Shown piece after piece: positions 55,183-63,610 of a DNA stretch of 64,000 nt (position 1 is its first letter; each line of letters starts with the position of its first letter). This DNA comes from JBBQXY01 sp038209195 (GTDB taxonomy: Bacteria > Chloroflexota > Ktedonobacteria > Ktedonobacterales > Ktedonobacteraceae). Where the stretch lies: NCBI GenBank assembly GCA_038209195.1, contig JBBQXY010000008.1:1-64000 (forward strand). Direction: 5' to 3'. The notes under the pieces are model-generated. The model searched no databases. It was given only the letters and a program-made list of their open reading frames with translations, and was not told the DNA's origin. Made by a program: the position numbers and the translations under genes.

Positions 55183-55439
55183 GAGGTCGCCTCTCCCTGC
55201 TTTTTTGTTGGTTGGGATGAGAATTTGGGATGATAAGGACGTTTGTGACTTGAGACATTTGTGACCTTGCTTTTTTGTTGGTTGAAGTGTTAGGGGATGA
55301 TGAGAGAGAGCGACCTCGGAGGGAGGATGCTACGGGTTCTAACGAAGGGTACCTTGTGGTACTTCTAGGAGGAGTATAACATATTTCGGGGAAGCAAGCA
55401 AGGGGTGAAAGGGTGCGACAGACATTTGGAGATAAGGTC

Positions 55440-55509
55440 TGTCATCTTGAGCGCAGCGAAGGAACTCTCTGCCCGTCGAGCCAGATCCTTCGCTGCGCTC
55501 AGGATGACA
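55440..55509. repeat. Inverted repeat of the TGTCATC-TTGAGCGCAGCGAAGG type
   Basis: 24-bp arms (55440-55463 and 55486-55509) with one mismatch and a 22-nt loop. A degraded third copy of the arm follows at about 55513. Similar sequences are widespread in bacterial genomes as intergenic repeats. Confidence 0.65.
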
Positions 55510-55698
55510 ACTTGCGCTCAGGATAACACCCCGGACACCACGTCAGTCCGCTCATGGGCAGTCTTCTCTCCAAACGTCTGAGGGTGCGACCGGGGAATGA
55601 TTACTGCTGGGTGCAACTTTTGAGAGGCTCTGGGGGAAAGCTAATGCGCACTGTGTGCTTTGGCTTTCCCCGTGTCATTTAACCCGATCTTCTGCATG

Positions 55699-56328
55699 CT
55701 ACACGCCCAAAACTTTGAAGGCGAGATGACGACCTTTTTTCTGGGCAATGGCTAAGGTAAACCAGAGTGAAGTAAGGGTATCAAGCAATCCATTCTGCTC
55801 ACTGCCGCCGAGATATATTGGACGTAGGCCTACATCTGCGATCAGTTGCGCGACTTTTGTTTGGGTTGCGTCGTCTGGTCCACAGTAGAACAGGTCGGCT
55901 TGTACTCCATCGAAGGTTGGTTCAGCGAAGTTTTCCCAGCCTAACGTATTGAATGCCCGGTAGATATGTGCCTGTGGGGCATACTGCTGGATAGAGGTGA
56001 GATTATGCATGGCATCTTGTCCCATACGATTTGCTGCATCGATAATGATGCGACCATTGAGTTGCTCAGCATAGCTCTGAACCGTTGCGTCAACCGCACC
56101 TCCTGGTAATGCTATGAGCACAACGTCGGGATTTCCCTGTAGAGCATCCGCAATCGTGCCAATCACGGCACTTTCGCCCAGTTCAGCTCGTAGCTCTTGG
56201 GCATGCTTTCCTGCTGGGTCATTGACGCCAAAACGCACCTTATGCCCTGCCGCACTCCACTTTTTGCCTAGTGTGCCACCAATATTGCCTGCGCCGAGCA
56301 CGGCTACGGTCAGTATTTCTTTTGCCAT
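55699..56328 (-). CDS. NADPH-dependent F420 reductase-like oxidoreductase
   Basis: A 209-residue Rossmann-fold protein. AVLGAGNIGGTLGKKWSAAG at the N-terminus is the nucleotide motif, and an arginine follows in KVRFGVNDP. IALPGG near residue 75, IIIDAANRMG and RAFNTLGWENFAEP match the coenzyme F420-dependent NADP oxidoreductase family. Family members also include NADPH-dependent ketone or pyrroline-type reductases, so cofactor F420 use is inferred, not shown. GAAGGAG precedes the ATG. Confidence 0.83.
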   Translation of the reverse strand: MAKEILTVAVLGAGNIGGTLGKKWSAAGHKVRFGVNDPAGKHAQELRAELGESAVIGTIADALQGNPDVVLIALPGGAVDATVQSYAEQLNGRIIIDAANRMGQDAMHNLTSIQQYAPQAHIYRAFNTLGWENFAEPTFDGVQADLFYCGPDDATQTKVAQLIADVGLRPIYLGGSEQNGLLDTLTSLWFTLAIAQKKGRHLAFKVLGV

Positions 56329-56494
56329 AGTTTCTCCTTCAAATCAATGAGTGAGGAAGGGTTTAAGATGTTATAGTGCCTCTTGCGCTCTGTTTGTTTT
56401 TCCTCACTTCTATCTGGGAGAACGTTTGGGTTCAAAGTTTTATTCCAATGTTGTAATATGTTAGTATTAAAAAGTATAATTGCAGTGCTCTGAT

Positions 56495-56660
56495 GAGCTG
56501 CCGCCGAAGGCGGCAGGGGAGGGAGGGAAGACTAGGGCACAGCCCTAGAACCCAGTCAAGGGGCGGCGGCCCCTTGCAACCCTGCATGTGAGACGGCGGC
56601 AGAGGGGAGGGAGGGAAGACTAGGGCACAGCCCTCTATTACCTGTCCCCCGGACAGGGTG
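56495..56660. repeat. Dispersed multi-hairpin repeat, duplicated and inverted
   Basis: Reverse orientation of the family: GCCGCCGAAGGCGGC, GGGAGGGAAGACTAGGGC, CCAGTCAAGGGGCGGC and CAAGGGG recur twice, the second ending in the CTATTACCTGTCCCC segment. Lies between the oxidoreductase start and the MarR-PDZ gene. Confidence 0.7.
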
Positions 56661-56669
56661 CAGCGCCTT

Positions 56670-57040
56670 GACCATAAGGTTGGGGAGTGGTGTGTGTAGG
56701 GACAAAGGGCGGATGTGGCGGTCGATGGGGGGCCTTGTGCTTGTCCTCGTCCTGTGGGAAGTCTCCGACCCCCACCAGGACAGGCACAAGGCCCCCGATA
56801 CCTGTCCCCCAGACAGGGTGTCCACATCCCCTCGTCCCCCTGTCCCTACACACGCCGTTCTACCTTATTTGAAATGTATTGCCAGGGAAAGTGCAGCCAG
56901 ATCGCTGAGAGAAAGCCTACACACGCCGTTCTACCTTATTTGAAATGTATTGGGCACAAGGCCCCCTCGTCCTCATCCCCTCGTCCCCCTGTCCCTACGC
57001 ACATGGCGTAGCCGTTCCACCTTATTTGAAATGTTATTGG
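56670..57040. repeat. Rearranged MITE-like element with triplicated right end
   Basis: Shares GGCCTTGTGCTTGTCCTCGTCC and the CCACATCCCCTCGTCC segment with the 35105-35305 element. The right end (CCTTATTTGAAATGTATTG, here with AAATG instead of GAGATG) appears three times: about 56863, 56933 and 57019. No coding capacity was found. Confidence 0.68.
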
Positions 57041-57120
57041 TCAATGGGCGGCGGCCCCTTGCGTCCTTGCTTGTCATATGGAGAAAAAATGAGTATTAGC
57101 GATAACAAACAGGAGGAACA

Positions 57121-57924
57121 ATGAAAGATCATATAGATTGGGTTATTGAGGGGTGGAAAGAGGAGCGGTCGGACCTTGATATCGAGCCAATTGCTGTTAT
57201 AAATCGTTTGGATCGATTACAGACCTACTTGCGTTCGGAGGTAGGCACGGTCTTCGAGCGCTTTGGGTTGACGGCTCCTTCTTTTGCTGTGATCGCCACA
57301 TTGCGGCGTGTGGGCAAACCCTATCAACTTTCGCAACGTGCCTTGACGGATGCATTGCAACTGACGGGTGGTACCATCAGCGTGCGTATCGACCGACTCG
57401 AACGTGATGGCATCGTTGAACGCTTAGCGGATGAACACGATCAGCGCGGTGTCCTTGTGCGCCTGACGAAGATGGGCGAGCAGCTTTTCGATCAAGTTGC
57501 CCCGCTCCACCTTGCTAACGAAGATCGTCTGCTCTCGGCATTAAATGCGCAACAACGGGAACAGCTTGCCAGTTTGTTGCGTATTCTGCTCCTTAGCTTC
57601 GATCCCATTGCTCCAGAAGATCCACGCCATCCTGGGCGTTGGATTGGTGCATCACTGGCACCAGCACATCGTGCCAGGAAGATACGCCGTTCCAGCGGTC
57701 TTCCCGACGTTCTTGGACTGCTGGTGCAGAGCGTCGCTGTGCCAGGACCTGCTGCGGAGGCCGGATTGCAAGAAGGTGATCTGATCATCTCAGCAAACGG
57801 GGTGGAGATCAGAGCCATTGAAAGTTTGCATGAACAATTCTTATCTGCACGTAATCAGGCAATCAAATTGGAGGTTCTTCGTGGCTCAGAACAAAGGACT
57901 GTACTTCTACATCTAAATCCGTAA
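57121..57924 (+). CDS. MarR-family regulator fused to a C-terminal PDZ domain
   Basis: A 267-residue protein. Residues 25-160 are a MarR winged helix: FERFGLTAPSFAVIATLRR, then a recognition-helix region LTDALQLTGGTISVRIDRLERDG and a wing EHDQRGVLVRLT. After an arginine-rich linker (residues 175-190) residues 192-265 form a PDZ domain (GLLVQSVAVPGPAAEAGLQEGD, then LIISANGVEI and a beta strand KLEVLRGSE). The pairing of a MarR domain and a PDZ domain is unusual. AGGAGGAA precedes the ATG. It lies between repeats and the mraZ promoter, divergent from the F420-type oxidoreductase. Confidence 0.85.
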   Translation: MKDHIDWVIEGWKEERSDLDIEPIAVINRLDRLQTYLRSEVGTVFERFGLTAPSFAVIATLRRVGKPYQLSQRALTDALQLTGGTISVRIDRLERDGIVERLADEHDQRGVLVRLTKMGEQLFDQVAPLHLANEDRLLSALNAQQREQLASLLRILLLSFDPIAPEDPRHPGRWIGASLAPAHRARKIRRSSGLPDVLGLLVQSVAVPGPAAEAGLQEGDLIISANGVEIRAIESLHEQFLSARNQAIKLEVLRGSEQRTVLLHLNP

Positions 57925-58075
57925 ATATATCAGAAGTCATCATGCTGTGCCATACTACACCTTTTAACCTCGTATTTAGCGCGTGATTCCGCATGACAAT
58001 TGCAGTTATCCACAACTTATCCACTTGTGTAAAAAAAATTGGTGGAAAACACCCTTTTCCCTTTTGGTGTTTTTC

Positions 58076-58084
58076 TGGTATAAT
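58076..58084 (+). promoter_or_regulatory. Extended -10 promoter of the mraZ cluster
   Basis: TGGTATAAT: a TATAAT hexamer (58079-58084) with a TGN extension; the -35 region is poor. The predicted start near 58091 falls inside the first MraZ repeat. Confidence 0.65.
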
Positions 58085-58088
58085 GAAG

Positions 58089-58133
58089 TGGGGAGAAGTG
58101 GGGAAGAATGGTGAGTATATCCGGTGAGTGGGG
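58089..58133 (+). promoter_or_regulatory. MraZ operator: TGGGG repeats with 10-bp phasing
   Basis: TGGGG at 58089, TGGGG at 58099, TGGTG at 58109 and TGGGG at 58129, all on one 10-bp register (the slot at 58119 is ATCCG). MraZ is known to bind direct TGGGN repeats spaced by five bases upstream of its own operon and repress it. The operator starts 5 bp after the -10 box. Confidence 0.8.
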
Positions 58134-58245
58134 AAAGAAGGTGAATATTTCCTGAAAGAAGAAGAACTTTCTGGAAATATCCGCAGACAAGAGCCACTGG
58201 ATCGAGCCATTGGATAGGGCGTATATAAAAGGGCAAAGGTTTTGG

Positions 58246-58653
58246 ATGTTTCTAGGCGAATACGAACATACAATTGACTCGAAAGGGCGTCTCGCGGTCC
58301 CCGCGAAGTTTCGCATACAAATGGACCAGGGCGCAGTCATCAGTAAAGGTATGGGAACGTGTTTATCAGTCTATACTACTGCGCGCTGGGAAGAAAAGTC
58401 GGCTGAATTGGTCGAGGGCAAGGCAAGCGACCAACTACGCGATTTTGAAAGACGCATCTACCCCAGTGCAAGCGAGATAGAACTGGATGGACAGGGACGC
58501 ATGGTCATACCCGCCAAGCTCCGTACATATGCCAATTTAAGCAATGAAGTTACTGTAGCTGGTGTACGCGATCACATCGAAATCTGGGACCGCGCTACCT
58601 GGCAAACCTATCAAGAAAATTTGGAAGCTGGGGGGAATAGCATTCCCTTCTAA
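58246..58653 (+). CDS. mraZ: Transcriptional regulator MraZ
   Basis: A 135-residue dcw-cluster regulator with two AbrB-like swapped-hairpin domains. Its family motif DSKGRLAVPAKFR occurs at residue 12 and the second, DGQGRMVIPAKLR, near residue 85. It represses the division cluster by binding direct TGGGN repeats. The ATG at 58246 follows AAAGG. The in-frame start at 58210 adds 12 residues without a ribosome-binding site. Confidence 0.96.
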   Translation: MFLGEYEHTIDSKGRLAVPAKFRIQMDQGAVISKGMGTCLSVYTTARWEEKSAELVEGKASDQLRDFERRIYPSASEIELDGQGRMVIPAKLRTYANLSNEVTVAGVRDHIEIWDRATWQTYQENLEAGGNSIPF

Positions 58654-58683
58654 ATGTAATTTAAAACGAATATACATAATACG

Positions 58684-59658
58684 ATGCAAACACAACATGT
58701 GCCAGTGATGATGACAGAGGTACTCGCGTACCTACAGCCGCGACCCGGTGGTCACTACATCGATGGCACGTTAGGCGGCGGCGGTCACACCGCGGCAATA
58801 CTTGCACAATCCGCTCCTGACGGCAAAGTCTTGGGCATCGACACCGATATGCAGGCCTTAGCAAGGGTGAAGGAACACCTTTCCGAGTCAGTGAGCAATG
58901 GGCGACTAGTGCTAGCACATGGAAATTTTGCTGAGCTGGCCCGTATCGTGAACGAGGCCGGTTTTGCGTCTATACAGGGCATTTTGCTCGATCTTGGCTT
59001 CTCATCGCACCAGATGGATAACCCCCAAAGGGGCTTTGCCTTCAGTGCCGATGGTCCCTTGGATATGCGCCTTGATCAGTCCCAAACCGTATCCGCGGCA
59101 GACCTGGTCAATAGCGAGAGTGAGCAAGCGTTGGCAGACATTTTCTGGCACTATGGCGAAGAGAAACGCTCTCGTCAGATTGCCCGGCGGATTGTACACG
59201 AACGTGCTAAAGGTGCTATTACCAGCACCGCCCGTCTAGCAGAAATTATAGCGTCTGGTGTGCCTTATAAATATGGTGCGATACATCCAGCAACACGAGC
59301 CTTTCAGGCTTTGCGTATCGCCGTAAATCATGAATTAGAGCGGCTGGAGACAGCTCTCCCGCAAATACTCGATATATTAAGCGCGACGGAGACTGATGAA
59401 AGTGGGAGAAGGGAAGCAGGCAGGATGGTCATCATCTCATTCCATTCTTTAGAGGATCGGATTGTAAAAGAGTTTATGCGACGTGAGGCAACAGATTGTA
59501 TCTGCCCTCCGGGCATACCGGTATGTGTCTGTGGTCATAAGGCGCGATTACGCCTCTTGACTCGGAAACCGGCGGTACCTACCAGTGAGGAAGTTATCGC
59601 CAATCCCCGCGCTCGTAGCGCAAAACTACGGGCCGCTGAAATAGTTGTTGAGTCGTAG
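58684..59658 (+). CDS. rsmH: 16S rRNA (cytosine(1402)-N4)-methyltransferase RsmH
   Basis: A 324-residue SAM-dependent methyltransferase that N4-methylates C1402 of 16S rRNA, the same nucleotide targeted by RsmI at the other end of the window. HVPVMMTEVLAYL at the N-terminus, GTLGGGGHTAAIL (SAM site, near residue 30), LLDLGFSSHQMD and the late FHSLEDRIVKEFM block are complete. It starts 30 bp after mraZ. Confidence 0.97.
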   Translation: MQTQHVPVMMTEVLAYLQPRPGGHYIDGTLGGGGHTAAILAQSAPDGKVLGIDTDMQALARVKEHLSESVSNGRLVLAHGNFAELARIVNEAGFASIQGILLDLGFSSHQMDNPQRGFAFSADGPLDMRLDQSQTVSAADLVNSESEQALADIFWHYGEEKRSRQIARRIVHERAKGAITSTARLAEIIASGVPYKYGAIHPATRAFQALRIAVNHELERLETALPQILDILSATETDESGRREAGRMVIISFHSLEDRIVKEFMRREATDCICPPGIPVCVCGHKARLRLLTRKPAVPTSEEVIANPRARSAKLRAAEIVVES

Positions 59659-59716
59659 TGCGTAACGGTAGCAAAGGGTAGAAGTCTCTACCCCAATACG
59701 AAGGAACGCAATATTG

Positions 59717-60136
59717 ATGTATCGCCTGAATAATCGGATAAGTGCGTCTCATGCTTATCAAGCTGAGCCGCCCAAGCCTATTCTGGCTGCCAAACGACGC
59801 CGACAACTCTACCCGTTCTTATTCTCCATGGGCCCTGTGGCGTTGTGCATTTGCAGTGTGTTACTGATTGGCTTGATGGCTGTGCTCTATCTGACTCAAC
59901 TGGGGCAGGCGGTCTCGGCTAACCAACAACTCCAGGATTTGCACTCGGAGCAGGCGACCTTGCAGCGACAAAACCAGGATTTAGCCAACACTATCGCGCA
60001 AGAGCAGTCACCGGGCTACATCTCCAGCAAAGCAAAAGCGATGGGACTGGTGCAACCAGACCCCAAAACGGTGCAGGTTTTGATCGTCAAACACCTTGAA
60101 GTTATTCAAGAAAACGACCCGTCCATACAACCATGA
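59717..60136 (+). CDS. FtsL-like cell-division membrane protein
   Basis: A 139-residue single-pass protein: basic N-terminus, one helix (VALCICSVLLIGLMAVLYL, about residues 42-60), then a coiled coil (QQLQDLHSEQATLQRQNQDLA). A short AMGLVQPDP tail is typical of FtsL/DivIC-like proteins. It sits between rsmH and ftsI, where ftsL is normally found. Size and topology fit, although sequence similarity alone is weak. Confidence 0.7.
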   Translation: MYRLNNRISASHAYQAEPPKPILAAKRRRQLYPFLFSMGPVALCICSVLLIGLMAVLYLTQLGQAVSANQQLQDLHSEQATLQRQNQDLANTIAQEQSPGYISSKAKAMGLVQPDPKTVQVLIVKHLEVIQENDPSIQP

Positions 60137-60158
60137 TAGACAGACAAGGAGGAAGTAC

Positions 60159-61925
60159 ATGAGTATAGAATTGCGCCGCGCACGTACTCGGCAGATGCTC
60201 ATTTTCCTGCTGGTTTGCTTCGGCATGGTCGTCCTTTTGGGGAGACTGTATTACTGGCAGGTGTTGCGCGGCCCCGCGCTGTCGCAACTCGCCAATAGTG
60301 AGCACACGCAAAACCAAATAGTCAATGCCCCTCGTGGCCTGATCTACGACGCACAAGGGCATATTCTGGCTACCAACGTGGTGCGCGACGATGTTTACAT
60401 TGAGCCCTACCAGTTCTCGGCAGATCACGCGCCCGATACCTTCCAGAGTTCGCTCGATAGCCTGGTCTCATCACTGCACCATGCTTTACCCACCATCTCT
60501 ACGGCTACCTTGTACAAGGATTTTAATCTTAATGTACAAACTATTCGGATTGCGACCCGTATCGACCCGGCGCAAAGCCAACAACTGCGCGATATGCACC
60601 TGCAGGATATTTTCCTGGAGCCGCGTACATGGCGCACTTACCCAGGTGGCACCCTGGCGGCCCAGATATTGGGCTTTGTGCAGCAGGATGAGCAGAAAAG
60701 CGTCGGCCTCTACGGTCTCGAAGCTCAATATAACACGCTATTGGCAGGCAAGCCTGGCAGCTTCACGGCTGAAACCGATTTGAATGGCAACCCACTCATC
60801 GTAGGTGCCAGTTCGCAACAATCCGCCGTCGACGGTGCCAACCTGACGCTCACCATCGATAGCACCATCCAATATATGGTGCAGGAAGGGTTGGCGCAAA
60901 CAGTAAAACAATTGGACGCGGAAAGTGGTACCGTCCTCGTGGTCAATGCGCACACGGGTGCCATTGTGGCCATGGCTGGTGCCCCAACCTTCGACCCCAA
61001 TAAGTATGGCAGCTATGCCAATCAAACTGGCTGTCTGGGTTCGGAGAGCGTGTTTTTCAATCCCGCCCTGTACTGCGCCTATGAACCAGGCTCGACTTTG
61101 AAAGCTGTCACGATGGCGGCTGCCCTAGATCAAAACCTGATTACACCCGATACAGCGTTCAATGACCCAGGCTATATCCAATTCGATAATGCGCAAACGG
61201 TCTATAACTGGGAAAACCTGGGCTATGGCACCGAGACGATGACCCAGGTCTTGATGCATTCTGCCAATGTAGGAGCGGCCTATGTGGCACATAACATCCT
61301 CGGCCCGAACAGATATTACCCGTACCTGGCGCGCTTTGGCTTTGGACAATTGACTGGCATCGGTGCCGGTCAAGAAACGTCGGGAAACTATCGCACACCA
61401 AGCAACGATCCACAAGTCTGGACACCCAGCGATCTGACGCGGCAGGCTTTTGGACAAAGTATTCAGGCTACACCGCTACAGGTTGTCATGGCCTACGAAG
61501 CCATTGCCAACGGTGGCAGGATGATGCATCCCTATCTCGTCTCTTCTATCGACAACAATGGGCATTTCTCAAATACCCAGCCGCAAGTAGTGCGTCAGGT
61601 CATTAGCTCGCACGCGGCTGCTCTGTTAACAGGCATGCTCGTGCAAGTAGCATCGAAAGGAATAGCTGAACCAGCGAAGGTACCCGGCTACACTGTTGCC
61701 GCTAAAACTGGCACAGCCACCACCCAGGGTATCTCAAATGCACAGACCGAAGCTTCGGTGGCGGGTTTTATTCCCGCCTCGAACCCCCAGTTTGTGATCC
61801 TGGTAAAAATCGATCGACCACAGTCCACCATTTATGGTGGTACCGCGGCGGCTCCCCTGTGGAGGACCATCGCTCAGGAACTTATGTGGTACTACCACGT
61901 TCCACCTGATGATGTGACACCTTGA
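60159..61925 (+). CDS. ftsI: Peptidoglycan transpeptidase FtsI/PBP2 type
   Basis: A 588-residue monofunctional transpeptidase (class B) predicted to cross-link septal peptidoglycan with FtsW. A helix near residues 10-30 (MLIFLLVCFGMVVLLGRLYYWQV) anchors it. The dimerisation domain has APRGLIYDAQGHILATN. The nucleophile is in GSTLKAV near residue 325, with SANVGAAY and AAKTGTATT following. AAGGAGGAA precedes the ATG at 60159. Confidence 0.94.
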   Translation: MSIELRRARTRQMLIFLLVCFGMVVLLGRLYYWQVLRGPALSQLANSEHTQNQIVNAPRGLIYDAQGHILATNVVRDDVYIEPYQFSADHAPDTFQSSLDSLVSSLHHALPTISTATLYKDFNLNVQTIRIATRIDPAQSQQLRDMHLQDIFLEPRTWRTYPGGTLAAQILGFVQQDEQKSVGLYGLEAQYNTLLAGKPGSFTAETDLNGNPLIVGASSQQSAVDGANLTLTIDSTIQYMVQEGLAQTVKQLDAESGTVLVVNAHTGAIVAMAGAPTFDPNKYGSYANQTGCLGSESVFFNPALYCAYEPGSTLKAVTMAAALDQNLITPDTAFNDPGYIQFDNAQTVYNWENLGYGTETMTQVLMHSANVGAAYVAHNILGPNRYYPYLARFGFGQLTGIGAGQETSGNYRTPSNDPQVWTPSDLTRQAFGQSIQATPLQVVMAYEAIANGGRMMHPYLVSSIDNNGHFSNTQPQVVRQVISSHAAALLTGMLVQVASKGIAEPAKVPGYTVAAKTGTATTQGISNAQTEASVAGFIPASNPQFVILVKIDRPQSTIYGGTAAAPLWRTIAQELMWYYHVPPDDVTP

Positions 61926-62020
61926 TTGTAAAGGTTCTAAAGGGCTCGTCCCTTGCTATAAAAAGTATAATAGAAAATTTGTTCTATGTCAAGCGTTAGA
62001 CAGTAAGATGCAAAAAACGT

Positions 62021-63610
62021 ATGGTACTTGGCTCTAATAGACAATCAAATAAAGTGCAAAGCAAACGCCACTCTTCTGCTCGGCAGAACGATCAGCGACC
62101 GCTCAACATGCGTTCGCCTGCCTTGGATTCCATCGAGCGGCAGCATCCAAGGCAACCCCAACGCCAACAGCCAGGGGGAGCCGCAAAGCGTCCAGCCGCG
62201 TCCGCCCGCAAAGTACGCTACGCTGCTGAAGAGACGCTGGTCCGTCCGGTGGCTGCGCGCAAAAAATTGCCACAGCTTCGCAGCAGAAGCTCGGTTGTTG
62301 GTCTCTCCGAGGCTCCAAAGCAGCAGCAGAGGACAGGGCTTACCGCGAGCTGGCGGCTGCAAACACTATGGAAGCCTGAGCAGCAGGATACGTCGTTGCA
62401 GGTCATCAGCGAGGAGGAGCAGAAAAAGCTGGCCGCGCTAGAGTTGGATATGCGTCTCCCGCGTGTCGCTGGCAAGGTCGACTCGTGGTTGTTAATCGTC
62501 GTACTGGCCCTGCTCTGCATTGGCCTCGTCATGGTCTACAGCAGTAGTGCCTTTGTCGCGGCTCGCACCTATGGCGACGCTTCGTACTATTTTCAGCGCC
62601 AGTTGCTCTCGGTAGTACTGGGCCTCGTAGCGATGTTAGTCACCATGCGCATAGATTATCGTCAGTGGCGGCGTTACTCGCTGATCAGTATGTGCGTTGT
62701 CCTGCCGTTGCTGGTGCTGGTGCTCAAATTTGGGCGCACAACCTATGGCGCATCACGCTGGCTAAGCCTTGGTTCGTTCTTCTCGTTCCAACCGAGCGAG
62801 CTAACGAAACTGATCCTGGCGCTCTATATCGCTGACTGGTTGGCGCGCAAAGGCAATAAAGTCAGCACCTTTTGGTATGGTCTGACGCCGTTTGTGATCC
62901 TAGTGGGCATCGTGCTGGGGCTGGTGCTACTAGAAAACGACATGGGCACGGCGATTATTATCGCCGGTTTCGCCACCGCTATGTTCTTTTCAGCGGGCGC
63001 GAATATTGTGCAGTTTCTGCTGGCAATCGGCTGTGGTGGGTTAATTTTCATAAAGGAGGCCTTTAAACCCTATCGCTATCTCAGGTTGGTTGGTTTTATG
63101 AATCCCTTCAACCACATCCTGGACATTAACTTGCAGCTCTACCAGTCTCTGTTAGGGTTGGGATCCGGCGGGTGGTTTGGTTTAGGGTTGGGAGCCAGTC
63201 GGCAGAAGACGGGCTATCTGCCGTTTCCCTTTACCGACTCGATCTTCGCCATTCTGGGCGAGGAGATCGGCTTTATCGGCTGCGCGTTTGTTGTGCTACT
63301 CTTTTTAGCATTGGCCTTTCGTGGCTTTCGCATGGCACGGCGCACGCAAGATATCTATGGAGCCTTGTTGGCTACGGGGATCACTACGTGGATCGTCCTG
63401 CAAGCTATGATTAACGTGGGAGCTACCACGGGTAGTATTCCCTATACAGGGGTTCCACTGCCATTCATCAGCTATGGCGGCTCATCGCTGGTCATTTCAA
63501 TGGCTGCTGTCGGAGTTCTGCTGAACATCTCCAAATACATTCAGGAGCCAGCAACGCCAGCACTGTCACGAAGCACTTTAACCTTATCTATGAAAAAGAA
63601 AACATCGTAA
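62021..63610 (+). CDS. ftsW: SEDS glycosyltransferase FtsW (RodA/FtsW family)
   Basis: A 529-residue integral membrane protein that polymerises lipid II into glycan strands. About 10 helices start near residue 155 (WLLIVVLALLCIGLVMVYSSS). The conserved loop region ASRWLSLGSFFSFQPSELTKL is near residue 248, and GVPLPFISYGGSSL near residue 490 carries the family signature. The first 150 residues are basic, Gln/Arg-rich and unrelated to other FtsW proteins known to me. It precedes murG directly. Confidence 0.92.
   Translation: MVLGSNRQSNKVQSKRHSSARQNDQRPLNMRSPALDSIERQHPRQPQRQQPGGAAKRPAASARKVRYAAEETLVRPVAARKKLPQLRSRSSVVGLSEAPKQQQRTGLTASWRLQTLWKPEQQDTSLQVISEEEQKKLAALELDMRLPRVAGKVDSWLLIVVLALLCIGLVMVYSSSAFVAARTYGDASYYFQRQLLSVVLGLVAMLVTMRIDYRQWRRYSLISMCVVLPLLVLVLKFGRTTYGASRWLSLGSFFSFQPSELTKLILALYIADWLARKGNKVSTFWYGLTPFVILVGIVLGLVLLENDMGTAIIIAGFATAMFFSAGANIVQFLLAIGCGGLIFIKEAFKPYRYLRLVGFMNPFNHILDINLQLYQSLLGLGSGGWFGLGLGASRQKTGYLPFPFTDSIFAILGEEIGFIGCAFVVLLFLALAFRGFRMARRTQDIYGALLATGITTWIVLQAMINVGATTGSIPYTGVPLPFISYGGSSLVISMAAVGVLLNISKYIQEPATPALSRSTLTLSMKKKTS

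Larger units (their letters stand above)
54561..55403 (-). repeat. Dispersed repeat element, copy B (minus orientation), with GTCACAAATGTCC motifs
   Basis: Reverse-complement relative of 41620-42291. The motif (read as GGACATTTGTGAC) occurs at 54678, 54750, 54830, 54846 and, as variants, 55237 and 55252. It has an extra GC-rich insert holding a CGACCACAAGGGTCCCC direct repeat, and a (ACGAGAT)n run near 55148. The 1.3-kb gap contains no gene I can support. Confidence 0.72.
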
